A stretch of 5,131 nucleotides of DNA from UBA5359 sp028699365 [NCBI: bacterium] (GCA_028699365.1 JAQVUQ010000099.1:3422-8552), one strand, 5' to 3'. Shown: positions 1-5,131, counted from the stretch's first letter. The notes: generated from the sequence alone by a model not told the origin. Program-made: numbers and translations.

Positions 1-532
1 TCTCATCAAAAAACGGGCGCAACAGCGTCAAGCTGTCCGAGGCCGCCACGGGAACGGCCAGCACCATCTTTCCGGGACGTTCAGCACGCACGGTAAGAGC
101 AGCCGCCTTTACCGTCAGTCCTGTCGCTACACCGTCATCCACGATAATAACCGTCCGCCCGCGTAGCGGAACGCTTGGACATCCGTCCCGGAGGCCGGAT
201 CGCTGGATATCCATCTCCCGGGACAGCAGCAGACGCCTTCGCTCAAGATATGCGGCGTCAACACGCAGATCTCTTACGGCATCATAATCGATGACTTCAC
301 AGCCGGATTCCGATATGGCTCCGATGGCATAATCCTTATTATACGGAGCACCGATCTTCTTCACCAGCACGATATCCATTTCGGCGTTTAAAGCCCTGGC
401 AACCTCAGTGGCAACGACTATTCCGCCCCTCGGAATTGCTACAACAATGCTTTCATCACGCCTGCAGGGTATCAAACGGTCAGCCAACAATCGACCGGCC
501 TCACAGCGATCATGAAACGACACAGAAAACAT
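1..532 (-). CDS. Phosphoribosyltransferase, COG1926-like (C-terminus cut by window edge)
   Basis: My own translation from the ATG at 532 gives 177 residues with no stop before the window edge. Visible motifs are AIPRGG at residues 32-37, KKIGAPYNKDYAIGAI at 58-73, and the PRPP-binding loop VIIVDDGVATGLT at 128-140, with the two acidic residues and the TG turn typical of type I phosphoribosyltransferases. The IPRGG and K-GAP-N-(D/E)-AIGA motifs match the predicted phosphoribosyltransferases of COG1926, which usually run to a little over 200 residues, so only a short C-terminal part should be missing. The substrate base is unknown for this group. It should be cytoplasmic, as no signal or membrane segment is seen. 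The start is uncertain: AAAAAGG directly abuts the ATG, while an in-frame GTG at 523 (MSFHDRCEAG) lies 9 nt from it and fits the family N-terminus as well. The gene has its own promoter, so it need not depend on the cdsA transcript. Confidence 0.9.
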   Translation of the reverse strand, partial: MFSVSFHDRCEAGRLLADRLIPCRRDESIVVAIPRGGIVVATEVARALNAEMDIVLVKKIGAPYNKDYAIGAISESGCEVIDYDAVRDLRVDAAYLERRRLLLSREMDIQRSGLRDGCPSVPLRGRTVIIVDDGVATGLTVKAAALTVRAERPGKMVLAVPVAASDSLTLLRPFFDE

Positions 533-560
533 CCTTTTTCAAACAACTTCGGTCAATGCA

Positions 561-589
561 ATTTTAGCAATACCGGTACATTATGTAAA
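561..589 (-). promoter_or_regulatory. Sigma70/SigA-type promoter for the phosphoribosyltransferase gene
   Basis: On the minus strand a -35 box TTTACA (589-584) is followed after exactly 17 bp by TAAAAT (566-561), which is preceded by an extended -10 TG (TGCTAAAAT). The predicted transcription start is near 554, leaving a leader of about 22 nt before the ATG. The 8-bp palindrome TACCGGTA (571-578) lies in the spacer and could be an operator, but nothing supports that beyond its symmetry. The promoter begins immediately after the cdsA stop codon. Confidence 0.65.
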
Positions 590-591
590 GA

Positions 592-1425
592 TTAACTAAA
601 AAAGAGCCTGATACAGATATAAGCGGTCGGAGCTGCCATTATCAAGCTGTCAAAACGATCGAGAATACCCCCATGCCCCGGCAGAACACCGCCGAAATCC
701 TTTATCGACAGCGCGCGTTTAAGAAGAGACGCAAACAGATCACCGTAAACAGCCGCCAGGCTAGTCGCCAAAACGGAAACAGCCAGCTTCGGCCAATCAT
801 GGAAAAGAACACTTCCACTGGTCATCCCCAGCAACAGCGCCAGAGACAAACCTCCCAACAAACCTTCCAGAGATTTATTTGGACTGACGACCGGAAAGAT
901 TCGTCTCCTGCCTATCAACGTTCCGACCGCATATGCCCCCGTATCCGTTCCCCAGACGACAAGATAAAGCCAGATGATAATAAAGAATCCCTTATCCCAC
1001 TCCCGGCCGAGAAACTGCAGACTCCCTGCCAGATCGCGCAACAATACAAGATGAGCCGGCAAAATACCGAGATAGATTACCGTAATAATCGTTACGGAGA
1101 TGCGTTGGATTATGCTCATATCAGCGCGAAGAACTCCGGCAACGGAAAAGACAAGCCAGAGAAGAACAGGCACCAGAAGGGGTAGAGGTATCTGACCGCC
1201 GGCACACAGCTTGGAGACGAGCAGGGCGACGGTTACGCCTGATAGGGTCACAGCAGCGTTGAAGCGGAGACCTCTGTCACGACAGGCCGTCATGAGCTCT
1301 CCGGCCGATACCAGAGAGATAAAGACCGTCAGAGAGAAGAAGAACCAATTGCCCTCGTTGGCAAGATAAAGCAACAGAGGGATACCCGCAAAGGCTGTCA
1401 GCAATCTTTTATGTAAAGAATTCAT
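592..1425 (-). CDS. cdsA: Phosphatidate cytidylyltransferase (CDP-diacylglycerol synthase)
   Basis: This 277-residue integral membrane enzyme converts phosphatidate and CTP to CDP-diacylglycerol, the precursor of phosphatidylglycerol, cardiolipin and phosphatidylethanolamine. The C-terminal family signature is intact: S-LLKR at 233-237, KD at 242-243, then GVLPGHGGILDRFDS at 246-260. An upstream conserved block contains WGTDTGAYAVG (158-168) and SPNKSLEG (181-188). Multiple hydrophobic segments are visible (for example around 10-42, 58-98, 108-128, 147-160, 189-205, 213-228 and 260-275). Length is normal for the family. The ATG at 1425 gives the usual MNSLHKRLL basic start, and an in-frame stop lies shortly upstream, so a much longer form is excluded; the ribosome-binding site is weak (AGG is too close to the ATG). 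It starts 40 nt after the parB stop with no evident terminator or promoter between, so co-transcription with parAB is likely. cdsA more often sits with uppS, frr or dxr. Confidence 0.96.
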   Translation of the reverse strand: MNSLHKRLLTAFAGIPLLLYLANEGNWFFFSLTVFISLVSAGELMTACRDRGLRFNAAVTLSGVTVALLVSKLCAGGQIPLPLLVPVLLWLVFSVAGVLRADMSIIQRISVTIITVIYLGILPAHLVLLRDLAGSLQFLGREWDKGFFIIIWLYLVVWGTDTGAYAVGTLIGRRRIFPVVSPNKSLEGLLGGLSLALLLGMTSGSVLFHDWPKLAVSVLATSLAAVYGDLFASLLKRALSIKDFGGVLPGHGGILDRFDSLIMAAPTAYICIRLFFS

Positions 1426-1465
1426 ACCTGCACGCCGTCAAATACAGTCATCCGCCGTTGTCCGA

Positions 1466-2323
1466 TCAGGACATGGAAGATGCCGGTTTGTTCTCCTGTT
1501 CATCCAGGATAAGGTTCACTACACGCTCAAGGTCTTCCGGGGAAAAGAACTTAATAGTCAGCTCCCCAGCCGTGTTACCCGATATACGAACCTCGGTTCC
1601 CAGACGATGCTGGAGTCGCTCTATCACATCTGCCGTATTAGGATCCAGACCACGCCCGGATGTTTCACGTGAAACATTCCGCCGGGCCATCTTTTCAGCC
1701 TGCCTGGCAGTAAACCCTTTCCGGGCTATCTCCTGAGCCATGCTCAACTGCTTTTCAGGCGGCAGAGAGAGCAGCGGCCGGACATGCCCTTCATTCAAGG
1801 TTCCGGTAGCCAGCATCTCCTGAAGTTGATCGGAGAGCGCCAGAAGACGAAGGGTATTGGCCACGCTGGATCTGCTGCGGCCGACTCTGCGTCCCAGCTC
1901 TTCCTGGGTATAGCTGAATTCCGTTATCAGCATCCTGTAGGCCCGTGCCGTCTCCACAGGATTGAGATCCTGCCGCTGAATGTTCTCCACCAGGGCCAGC
2001 TCCAGCATCTCCTTGTCGGAATAGTTCCTGATGAAAGCGGCTACTCGCTGCAGACCCGCTTTTTTTGAGGCTCTCCAGCGGCGCTCACCGGCCACTATCT
2101 GGTAACGGTCACCGATAGGACGCAAAACGATAGGCTGTATGAGGCCATGTTCCCTTATAGATACGGCCAACTCTTCTATGCGGTCATCATCCCAGTATTG
2201 TCGGGGTTGATAAGGGTTGGGATCTATCAGGTGCAGCGGGATGTCCCGCGATTCCTTCTCCGAAGAGGAAGCACCGGGAATGAGCGCGCCAAGCCCCCGT
2301 CCAAGAACCTGTCTTTCACTCAA
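1466..2323 (-). CDS. parB: Chromosome-partitioning protein ParB (Spo0J), parS-binding CTPase clamp
   Basis: With a TTG start at 2323 the protein has 285 residues beginning MSERQVLGRGLGALIP, the usual ParB opening. In order it shows DPNPYQPR at 35-41, the CTP-binding GERR motif at 79-82, ENIQR at 113-117, a helix-turn-helix (TQEELGRRVGRSRSSVANTL, about 139-158) that reads parS, and a C-terminal dimerisation domain at about 228-277. ParB loads at parS, closes around DNA with CTP, spreads, and stimulates ParA ATPase and SMC recruitment. The TTG is chosen because AGGAGGT (2338-2332) lies 8 nt upstream; the in-frame extension to 2383 would run back through parA with no ribosome-binding site. The start overlaps the parA stop by 8 nt, implying translational coupling. 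A perfect parS lies within the gene and encodes VSRET at 217-221, in the linker between the DNA-binding and dimerisation domains. Confidence 0.97.
   Translation of the reverse strand: MSERQVLGRGLGALIPGASSSEKESRDIPLHLIDPNPYQPRQYWDDDRIEELAVSIREHGLIQPIVLRPIGDRYQIVAGERRWRASKKAGLQRVAAFIRNYSDKEMLELALVENIQRQDLNPVETARAYRMLITEFSYTQEELGRRVGRSRSSVANTLRLLALSDQLQEMLATGTLNEGHVRPLLSLPPEKQLSMAQEIARKGFTARQAEKMARRNVSRETSGRGLDPNTADVIERLQHRLGTEVRISGNTAGELTIKFFSPEDLERVVNLILDEQENKPASSMS
1661..1676. promoter_or_regulatory. parS: parS site 1 (inside parB)
   Basis: This is a perfect TGTTTCACGTGAAACA palindrome, identical to the Bacillus subtilis parS consensus to which ParB binds. It lies within parB and is read as N-V-S-R-E-T-S on the coding strand. 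A parS inside the parB (spo0J) gene is also known in B. subtilis. Confidence 0.95.
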
Positions 2324-3551
2324 AGTCAACGACCTCCTCGGCCAAACGTCTGTAGATATCACTGAGCCAGCCGTTCTTATCATACTCCATTATCGGCTGT
2401 CCGAAGCTTGGAGCCTCGCTCAGCCTTACAGAGCGAGGAATCTCCGTCCTAAGCAAATCAGCGTGAAAGAATTTCTCGATCTCCGCGCGAACCTGCTGAT
2501 GCAGCTTGATCCGTCCGTCATACATATTTATAAGGATATGCTGTCGTGTCAGCCGGGGGTTCAACTCTTTCCTGACCAGATCCAGGGTGGAGTAAAGCTG
2601 ACTTAGTCCTTCCAGAGCAAAGAATTCACACTGGACGGGGATAATCACCTCACCGGCCACCGCCAGAGCATTAATGGTCAGCAGCCCCAGGGAAGGCGGG
2701 CAGTCTATAATGATGAAATCGTAGGAGTGGGTTTCAAATCCGTCCCTTACCGTATCCTTCAAAGCCGCTCCAAGCCGGTATTCACGGTTGTCTATTGTTA
2801 CAAGCTCGACCTCGGCTCCGGCCAGGTTGACGGTGGCCGGCACAACATCGAGGCCTGGGATCATTGTCTCTACCAGAACCTCCGCCAGAGGAAGTGTTCC
2901 TATCAGCAAATCGTAAAGGCAGCAACCCAGCTTGTTACGGTCTATCCCCAAGCCACTGCCGGCATTCCCCTGCGGATCGGCGTCCACCAGCAGAACCCGC
3001 TTCCCACTTGCGGCCAGGGCAGCCGACAGGTTTATAGCCGTCGTGGTCTTTCCCACGCCGCCCTTCTGGTTTATAACTACCAGAATTCTGCAGCCGGCAA
3101 CCGGCTCGGAGGGGGGGACAGCTTCATCGACAGGAGCAGATGTTACGGGTGTGTCCGCAGGATAACTAGACGTAAGGGTATCAATGTCATCCGCGCCCGA
3201 GTCTTCATCCGGCTCAGCCGCTGTCGATGATTCTTCCGCATCCCCGCTATTACACTCTGAATCCTCAGCAGCAGCATCCGGCTGCATTTCAGAAAAAACC
3301 GGCATGCCGTCATCTGTCACGACATCGTCAAACAATTCTTCCAGGGCTTTCGGGGCCGCAAGTTCTTTCAAATCCGCGTTCTCCGATGTTTCACGTGAAA
3401 CATCGGTCGTATTGTCAGGAGGACCGTCGGTGGGGCAGACACATGGGTCTGCCCCTACGGATTCCGGACATACAACAGCCTCACCGGCTGCAGGGCTTTT
3501 TTTTTGAAAAATAGCGGAGAGACGCTCAAGAAATCTTTTGATAGACACCAT
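2316..3551 (-). CDS. parA: Chromosome-partitioning ATPase ParA (Soj) with a long N-terminal extension
   Basis: The 411-residue product has a full ParA core from about residue 154: deviant Walker A KGGVGKTT (163-170), DADPQGN switch (190-196) and Walker B FIIIDCPPS (279-287). ParA dimerises on nucleoid DNA with ATP and is released by ParB, moving origins apart. The core alone (about 258 residues) equals a normal chromosomal ParA; the preceding 153 residues are extra. They begin with an amphipathic basic helix (MVSIKRFLERLSAIFQKK), then a REP-encoded peptide (VGADPCVCP), a parS-encoded VSRET, and a D/E-rich, basic-poor stretch (about 30 acidic against 3 basic in residues 50-149) that is probably disordered. 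The ATG at 3551 has GGAG 4 nt upstream; a GTG at 3548 is also possible, and a TTG at 3563 lacks a ribosome-binding site. No convincing start lies at the core boundary, so the extension is probably translated. Runs of nine A (minus strand, 3505-3497) and seven C (3117-3111) sit at either end of the extension. Confidence 0.95.
   Translation of the reverse strand: MVSIKRFLERLSAIFQKKSPAAGEAVVCPESVGADPCVCPTDGPPDNTTDVSRETSENADLKELAAPKALEELFDDVVTDDGMPVFSEMQPDAAAEDSECNSGDAEESSTAAEPDEDSGADDIDTLTSSYPADTPVTSAPVDEAVPPSEPVAGCRILVVINQKGGVGKTTTAINLSAALAASGKRVLLVDADPQGNAGSGLGIDRNKLGCCLYDLLIGTLPLAEVLVETMIPGLDVVPATVNLAGAEVELVTIDNREYRLGAALKDTVRDGFETHSYDFIIIDCPPSLGLLTINALAVAGEVIIPVQCEFFALEGLSQLYSTLDLVRKELNPRLTRQHILINMYDGRIKLHQQVRAEIEKFFHADLLRTEIPRSVRLSEAPSFGQPIMEYDKNGWLSDIYRRLAEEVVDFE
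2332..2338 (-). promoter_or_regulatory. Ribosome-binding site that fixes the parB TTG start
   Basis: AGGAGGT on the minus strand lies inside the last codons of parA and 8 nt before the TTG at 2323. A second in-frame TTG at 2329 is only 2 nt from it and too close. This near-perfect Shine-Dalgarno sequence, together with the 8-nt overlap of the parA stop, supports coupled translation of the two genes. Confidence 0.85.
3387..3402. promoter_or_regulatory. parS: parS site 2 (inside the parA extension)
   Basis: This is a perfect 16-bp parS, TGTTTCACGTGAAACA. The symmetry extends by four further bases on each side, making a 24-bp perfect palindrome at 3383-3406, the most symmetrical of the four sites. 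It lies in the acidic linker of parA and is read as D-V-S-R-E-T-S, the same frame as in parB. Confidence 0.95.
3432..3458 (-). repeat. REP element copy D (GCAGAC type), inside parA
   Basis: On the minus strand GTAG is followed by a perfect 8-bp stem (GGGCAGAC / GTCTGCCC) and a 6-nt loop (CCATGT); the plus strand shows 9-bp arms at 3432-3440 and 3447-3455. It matches copy C inside the transposase except in the loop and at the outer edge. It is translated in parA as V-G-A-D-P-C-V-C-P, almost the same peptide as in the transposase. Confidence 0.85.
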
Positions 3552-3580
3552 ATAGCTCCACAAGCAAAGTTAATGTCAAC

Positions 3581-3609
3581 ATTATATCACAGACAGAGGG
3601 ATGTTTCAC
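3581..3609 (-). promoter_or_regulatory. Extended -10 promoter of parAB, -35 lying in parS
   Basis: On the minus strand TGATATAAT gives an extended -10 (TG at 3589-3588, TATAAT at 3586-3581). Exactly 17 bp upstream is GTGAAA (3609-3604), a four-of-six match to TTGACA, formed by one half of parS site 3. The predicted transcription start is near 3574, leaving about 23 nt before the parA ATG at 3551. Binding of ParB at the parS would cover the -35 element, so autorepression is inferred but not shown. Confidence 0.6.
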
Positions 3610-3617
3610 GTGAAACA
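3602..3617. promoter_or_regulatory. parS: parS site 3 (parA upstream region)
   Basis: This is a perfect TGTTTCACGTGAAACA between the transposase gene and parA. It covers roughly -28 to -43 relative to the predicted parA transcription start, so it can act both as a partition site and as an operator. Confidence 0.95.
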
Positions 3618-3658
3618 AACCCTAGCGCACGTAGGGACGATAGAAGATTTGGCAATAC

Positions 3659-3684
3659 GTAGGGGCGCACCTGTGTGTGCGCCC
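3659..3684 (+). repeat. REP element copy A (GCGCAC type), extragenic
   Basis: GTAG precedes an 8-bp perfect stem, GGGCGCAC / GTGCGCCC (3663-3670 and 3677-3684), with loop CTGTGT. The first 25 bases (3659-3683) are identical to copy B inside the transposase, and similarity continues about 20 bases further with scattered changes. It lies 55 bp beyond the transposase stop codon. A partial look-alike, GCGCACGTAGGGACG at about 3625-3639, may be a decayed copy. There is no T-tract, so it is not a standard terminator. Confidence 0.85.
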
Positions 3685-3739
3685 GGCCCAAGTTATGCGC
3701 CCGCTTGATCATGGCAGATAAACAAATCAGAACGATATT

Positions 3740-4348
3740 TCATCGGTAATCCGGGTTTTCCCGGTCCAGTTCCCATTGGGCCGGGTTATTGGTAATGTAT
3801 TCCCGGGCACGGTTCAATTCGTCGTCATCACGGATGATATGTTCATAATAATTGCGTTGCCATAATCGTCCGGCGAAGGGTTGCCACCCATGCCGTTTGA
3901 CACAGCAGATATATTCATTCGTTGTCATGGTTTTAAACCATTGAACAATTGCCGGTAGGGGCGCACCTGTGTGTGCGCCAGGTTCACATTGTGCGCATCG
4001 TGGATCTGGGCAGACACACAGGTCTGCCCCTACGATAATGACAATGCCATGAAAATGGTTCGGCATAACCATGTATTCATCGTTTTTCGCAAAGGAAAAT
4101 TTGTTGCTCAATTTACCCCACCATCGTTCAATCATCCTCCCAACATCATTCGCGACCATTCGTCCGTCCGTCACATCCCCGAACAGGCATTCCCGGTTTT
4201 GCGTACAAATGGTGATGAAATACGCTCCAGCCTGCGAATAATCGTATCCCTTCAAGCGGATAGACCGGCGATTGTGTCGTAGCTTGTTACGGTAGATTGT
4301 CACGTAAATTCGATCCCTGCCTATAATACTGGGCGGCCACAGGGGCAC
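3740..4348 (-). CDS. REP-associated tyrosine transposase (RAYT, Y1/HUH superfamily)
   Basis: The 202-residue product has the RAYT layout: RRSIRLKGYDYSQAGAYFITICTQNR (28-52, opening strand), the HUH metal-binding motif in MPNHFHGIV (95-103, H98 and H100), helix AIVQWFKTMTTNEYI (133-147), and LWQRNYYEHIIR (162-173) carrying the probable catalytic tyrosine (Y167 or Y168), followed by YITNNPAQW (184-192). Such enzymes cut single-stranded REP DNA at GTAG-type hairpins, of which four copies lie within about 600 bp here. Residues 106-132 are encoded by a convergent REP pair inserted in frame between the HUH strand and the next helix. The start is uncertain: the GTG at 4348 has GGAAGG 3 nt upstream, while a GTG at 4303 (MTIYRNKLRHNRRS) is closer to the family N-terminus. 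It sits between rsmG and parA, flanked by parS sites 3 and 4. All expected motifs are present, so it may be functional. Confidence 0.9.
   Translation of the reverse strand: MPLWPPSIIGRDRIYVTIYRNKLRHNRRSIRLKGYDYSQAGAYFITICTQNRECLFGDVTDGRMVANDVGRMIERWWGKLSNKFSFAKNDEYMVMPNHFHGIVIIVGADLCVCPDPRCAQCEPGAHTGAPLPAIVQWFKTMTTNEYICCVKRHGWQPFAGRLWQRNYYEHIIRDDDELNRAREYITNNPAQWELDRENPDYR
3955..4033. repeat. Convergent REP pair (BIME-like, copies B and C) inside the transposase gene
   Basis: Copy B on the plus strand (3955-3979) is 25 of 25 identical to the start of extragenic copy A. Copy C on the minus strand (4033-4008) has stem GGGCAGAC / GTCTGCCC and loop CTGTGT. Both start with GTAG at the outer ends and point toward each other across a 28-bp spacer, the usual head-to-head BIME form. 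The whole unit is translated within the transposase: copy C gives V-G-A-D-L-C-V-C-P and copy B, read in the opposite sense, gives G-A-H-T-G-A-P-L. Confidence 0.88.
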
Positions 4349-4389
4349 ACGCCTTCCAATCTATACCGCATCTACACAGACCGATGAGA

Positions 4390-4405
4390 TGTTTCACGTG
4401 AAACA
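4390..4405. promoter_or_regulatory. parS: parS site 4 (between rsmG and transposase)
   Basis: This is a perfect TGTTTCACGTGAAACA lying 8 bp beyond the rsmG stop codon. Its immediate flank (GA before, A.CC after) resembles that of site 3, 788 bp away on the other side of the transposase gene. Confidence 0.95.
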
Positions 4406-4413
4406 ATCCTTGC

Positions 4414-5131
4414 TTACAACGGCCGCTTATTAGGTATCCCGGTGCGACGCGGATACGTTTTCGGGGTAGGGGAGAGCTTAGTTATATCCAGAATATAGCG
4501 CTGTTTCTCACCGATAGCGACCTTGGTCACCCAGATATCCCCACCGTGAAGAACCTCCAGCGCATGGGAGGCCTCAGCCAGATCAACAGCGTAATCAGGG
4601 CCTTTCATAGCAAGCAGGTGTCCGCCTACCCGGAGAAACGGCATGGACAGCTCCAATAAGACATTCATTTTGGCCAGCGCCCTGGCCGTTACCATATCAT
4701 ATTTGCCTCGAAAAAGCTCATCGTGCCCAAAATCCTCGGCCCGGCCCTCCATAATAACAACAGGGGCGGTTCGTAAACCGTCCCTGCCCAGGCCCAGTTC
4801 AAGCACCATATTCTTTAAGAACCGCACCTTCTTGCCGTTGGCCTCCAGCATGTGAATCTCCGTCTCCGGCAGAAGAATCGCCAGCACGATACCCGGCAGA
4901 CCGGCTCCCGTGCCGATATCGAGAATCTTTCCGGCCTTCGGAATGCTTTGCAGGGTCAGCAGAGAGAGAGAATCCACAATATGCGCTCCGAGGATCTCGG
5001 TCACACCATCGGCACCCGTCAGGTTATAGACTCTGTTCCATCGCTCCAGTTCGGCAGCGTAGTGCAAAAGCCTGGTCGTCGCCTCATCAGACAGAGAAAT
5101 ACCGAGCTTGCCGGCCGCCGATACCAAAAAA
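4414..5131 (-). CDS. rsmG: 16S rRNA (guanine-N7)-methyltransferase RsmG (GidB), N-terminus probably cut
   Basis: RsmG methylates the N7 of G527 (E. coli numbering) in 16S rRNA using S-adenosylmethionine. Counting from the TTG at 5127 (237 residues), the sequence shows NLTG (35-38), HIVDSL (49-54), the SAM-binding glycine loop LDIGTGAGLPGI (69-80), the acidic-basic EANGKKVRFLK (95-105), GRAED (128-132), TARA (147-150), and the conserved tail YPRRTGIPNKRPL (225-237). The reading frame is still open at the window edge, no ribosome-binding site precedes the TTG within the few bases available, and RsmG proteins usually have several more residues before the first helix, so the true start is probably outside. 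Its place before parA is the classic origin-proximal order. parS site 4 follows directly after its stop. Confidence 0.95.
   Translation of the reverse strand, partial: FLVSAAGKLGISLSDEATTRLLHYAAELERWNRVYNLTGADGVTEILGAHIVDSLSLLTLQSIPKAGKILDIGTGAGLPGIVLAILLPETEIHMLEANGKKVRFLKNMVLELGLGRDGLRTAPVVIMEGRAEDFGHDELFRGKYDMVTARALAKMNVLLELSMPFLRVGGHLLAMKGPDYAVDLAEASHALEVLHGGDIWVTKVAIGEKQRYILDITKLSPTPKTYPRRTGIPNKRPL

Noticed and set aside
673-1185. Long plus-strand open frame opposite cdsA
   Set aside because: It lies wholly antisense to a gene with an intact family signature, its product is basic and low in hydrophobic content with no recognisable motif, and it has no supporting context. The plus-strand frames opposite parB, parA, the transposase and rsmG are rejected for the same reason.
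2324-2383. A 305-residue ParB starting at 2383
   Set aside because: The extra 20 residues overlap parA, are not ParB-like and have no ribosome-binding site; AGGAGGT at 2332-2338 points to the TTG at 2323.
3552-3563. ParA starting at the TTG at 3563
   Set aside because: The GGAG at 3559-3556 lies downstream of that codon and serves the ATG at 3551 (or the GTG at 3548).
3574-3579. TTGACA (minus strand) as the -35 of a parA promoter
   Set aside because: The matching -10 would fall at or past the ATG at 3551 and put the transcription start inside the coding region, while TGATATAAT just upstream gives a normal leader.
3663-3684. Rho-independent terminator for the transposase gene
   Set aside because: The stem is strong, but no T-tract follows on either strand.
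3982-4018. Cys-rich loop CVCPDPRCAQC in the transposase as a zinc-binding site
   Set aside because: The cysteines are a by-product of reading the REP copy C and the spacer between the pair; a similar CVC appears in ParA from copy D, so there is no reason to see a selected metal site.
3659-4033. CRISPR array
   Set aside because: The repeats are self-complementary hairpins in mixed orientation and irregular spacing, three of four in coding sequence, with no cas genes.

Overview
The window is a compact bacterial locus with every supported gene on the minus strand. Read 5' to 3' on that strand (high to low coordinates) the order is rsmG (gidB), a REP-associated tyrosine transposase, parA (soj), parB (spo0J), cdsA and a phosphoribosyltransferase. 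The rsmG-parA-parB order and four perfect copies of the 16-bp parS site (TGTTTCACGTGAAACA) indicate chromosomal DNA close to the replication origin. Composition is moderately GC-rich. The lineage cannot be fixed from this sequence; rsmG-parA-parB neighbourhoods of this kind occur in Clostridia-like Bacillota, Chloroflexota and Desulfobacterota-like groups. The parB-cdsA link is not the arrangement usual in model organisms.

Region by region: 1-532 holds the 5' part of a COG1926-type phosphoribosyltransferase, cut by the window edge, with a good promoter at 561-589. 592-1425 is cdsA (CDP-diacylglycerol synthase). 1466-2323 is parB, starting at a TTG codon that overlaps the end of parA by 8 nt. 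2316-3551 is parA with an unusual N-terminal extension of about 150 residues, made of an amphipathic basic helix followed by a strongly acidic low-complexity linker. 3552-3739 holds the parAB promoter, a parS site overlapping its -35 element, and a REP hairpin. 3740-4348 is the RAYT transposase. 4349-4413 holds a fourth parS. 4414-5131 is rsmG, whose true start probably lies beyond the window. No gene-free stretch exceeds 300 bases.

How the parts fit: ParB loads on parS and ParA drives segregation of the origin region; parA, parB and probably cdsA are one transcription unit. Two of the four parS sites lie inside coding sequence, in parA and parB, and both are read in the same frame as V-S-R-E-T within linker regions. 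A family of GTAG-type REP hairpins has colonised the locus: one copy is extragenic, one is translated inside the parA extension, and two form a convergent pair translated inside the transposase gene itself. The most unusual features are the tailed ParA, the parS/promoter overlap, and the in-frame REP insertions.
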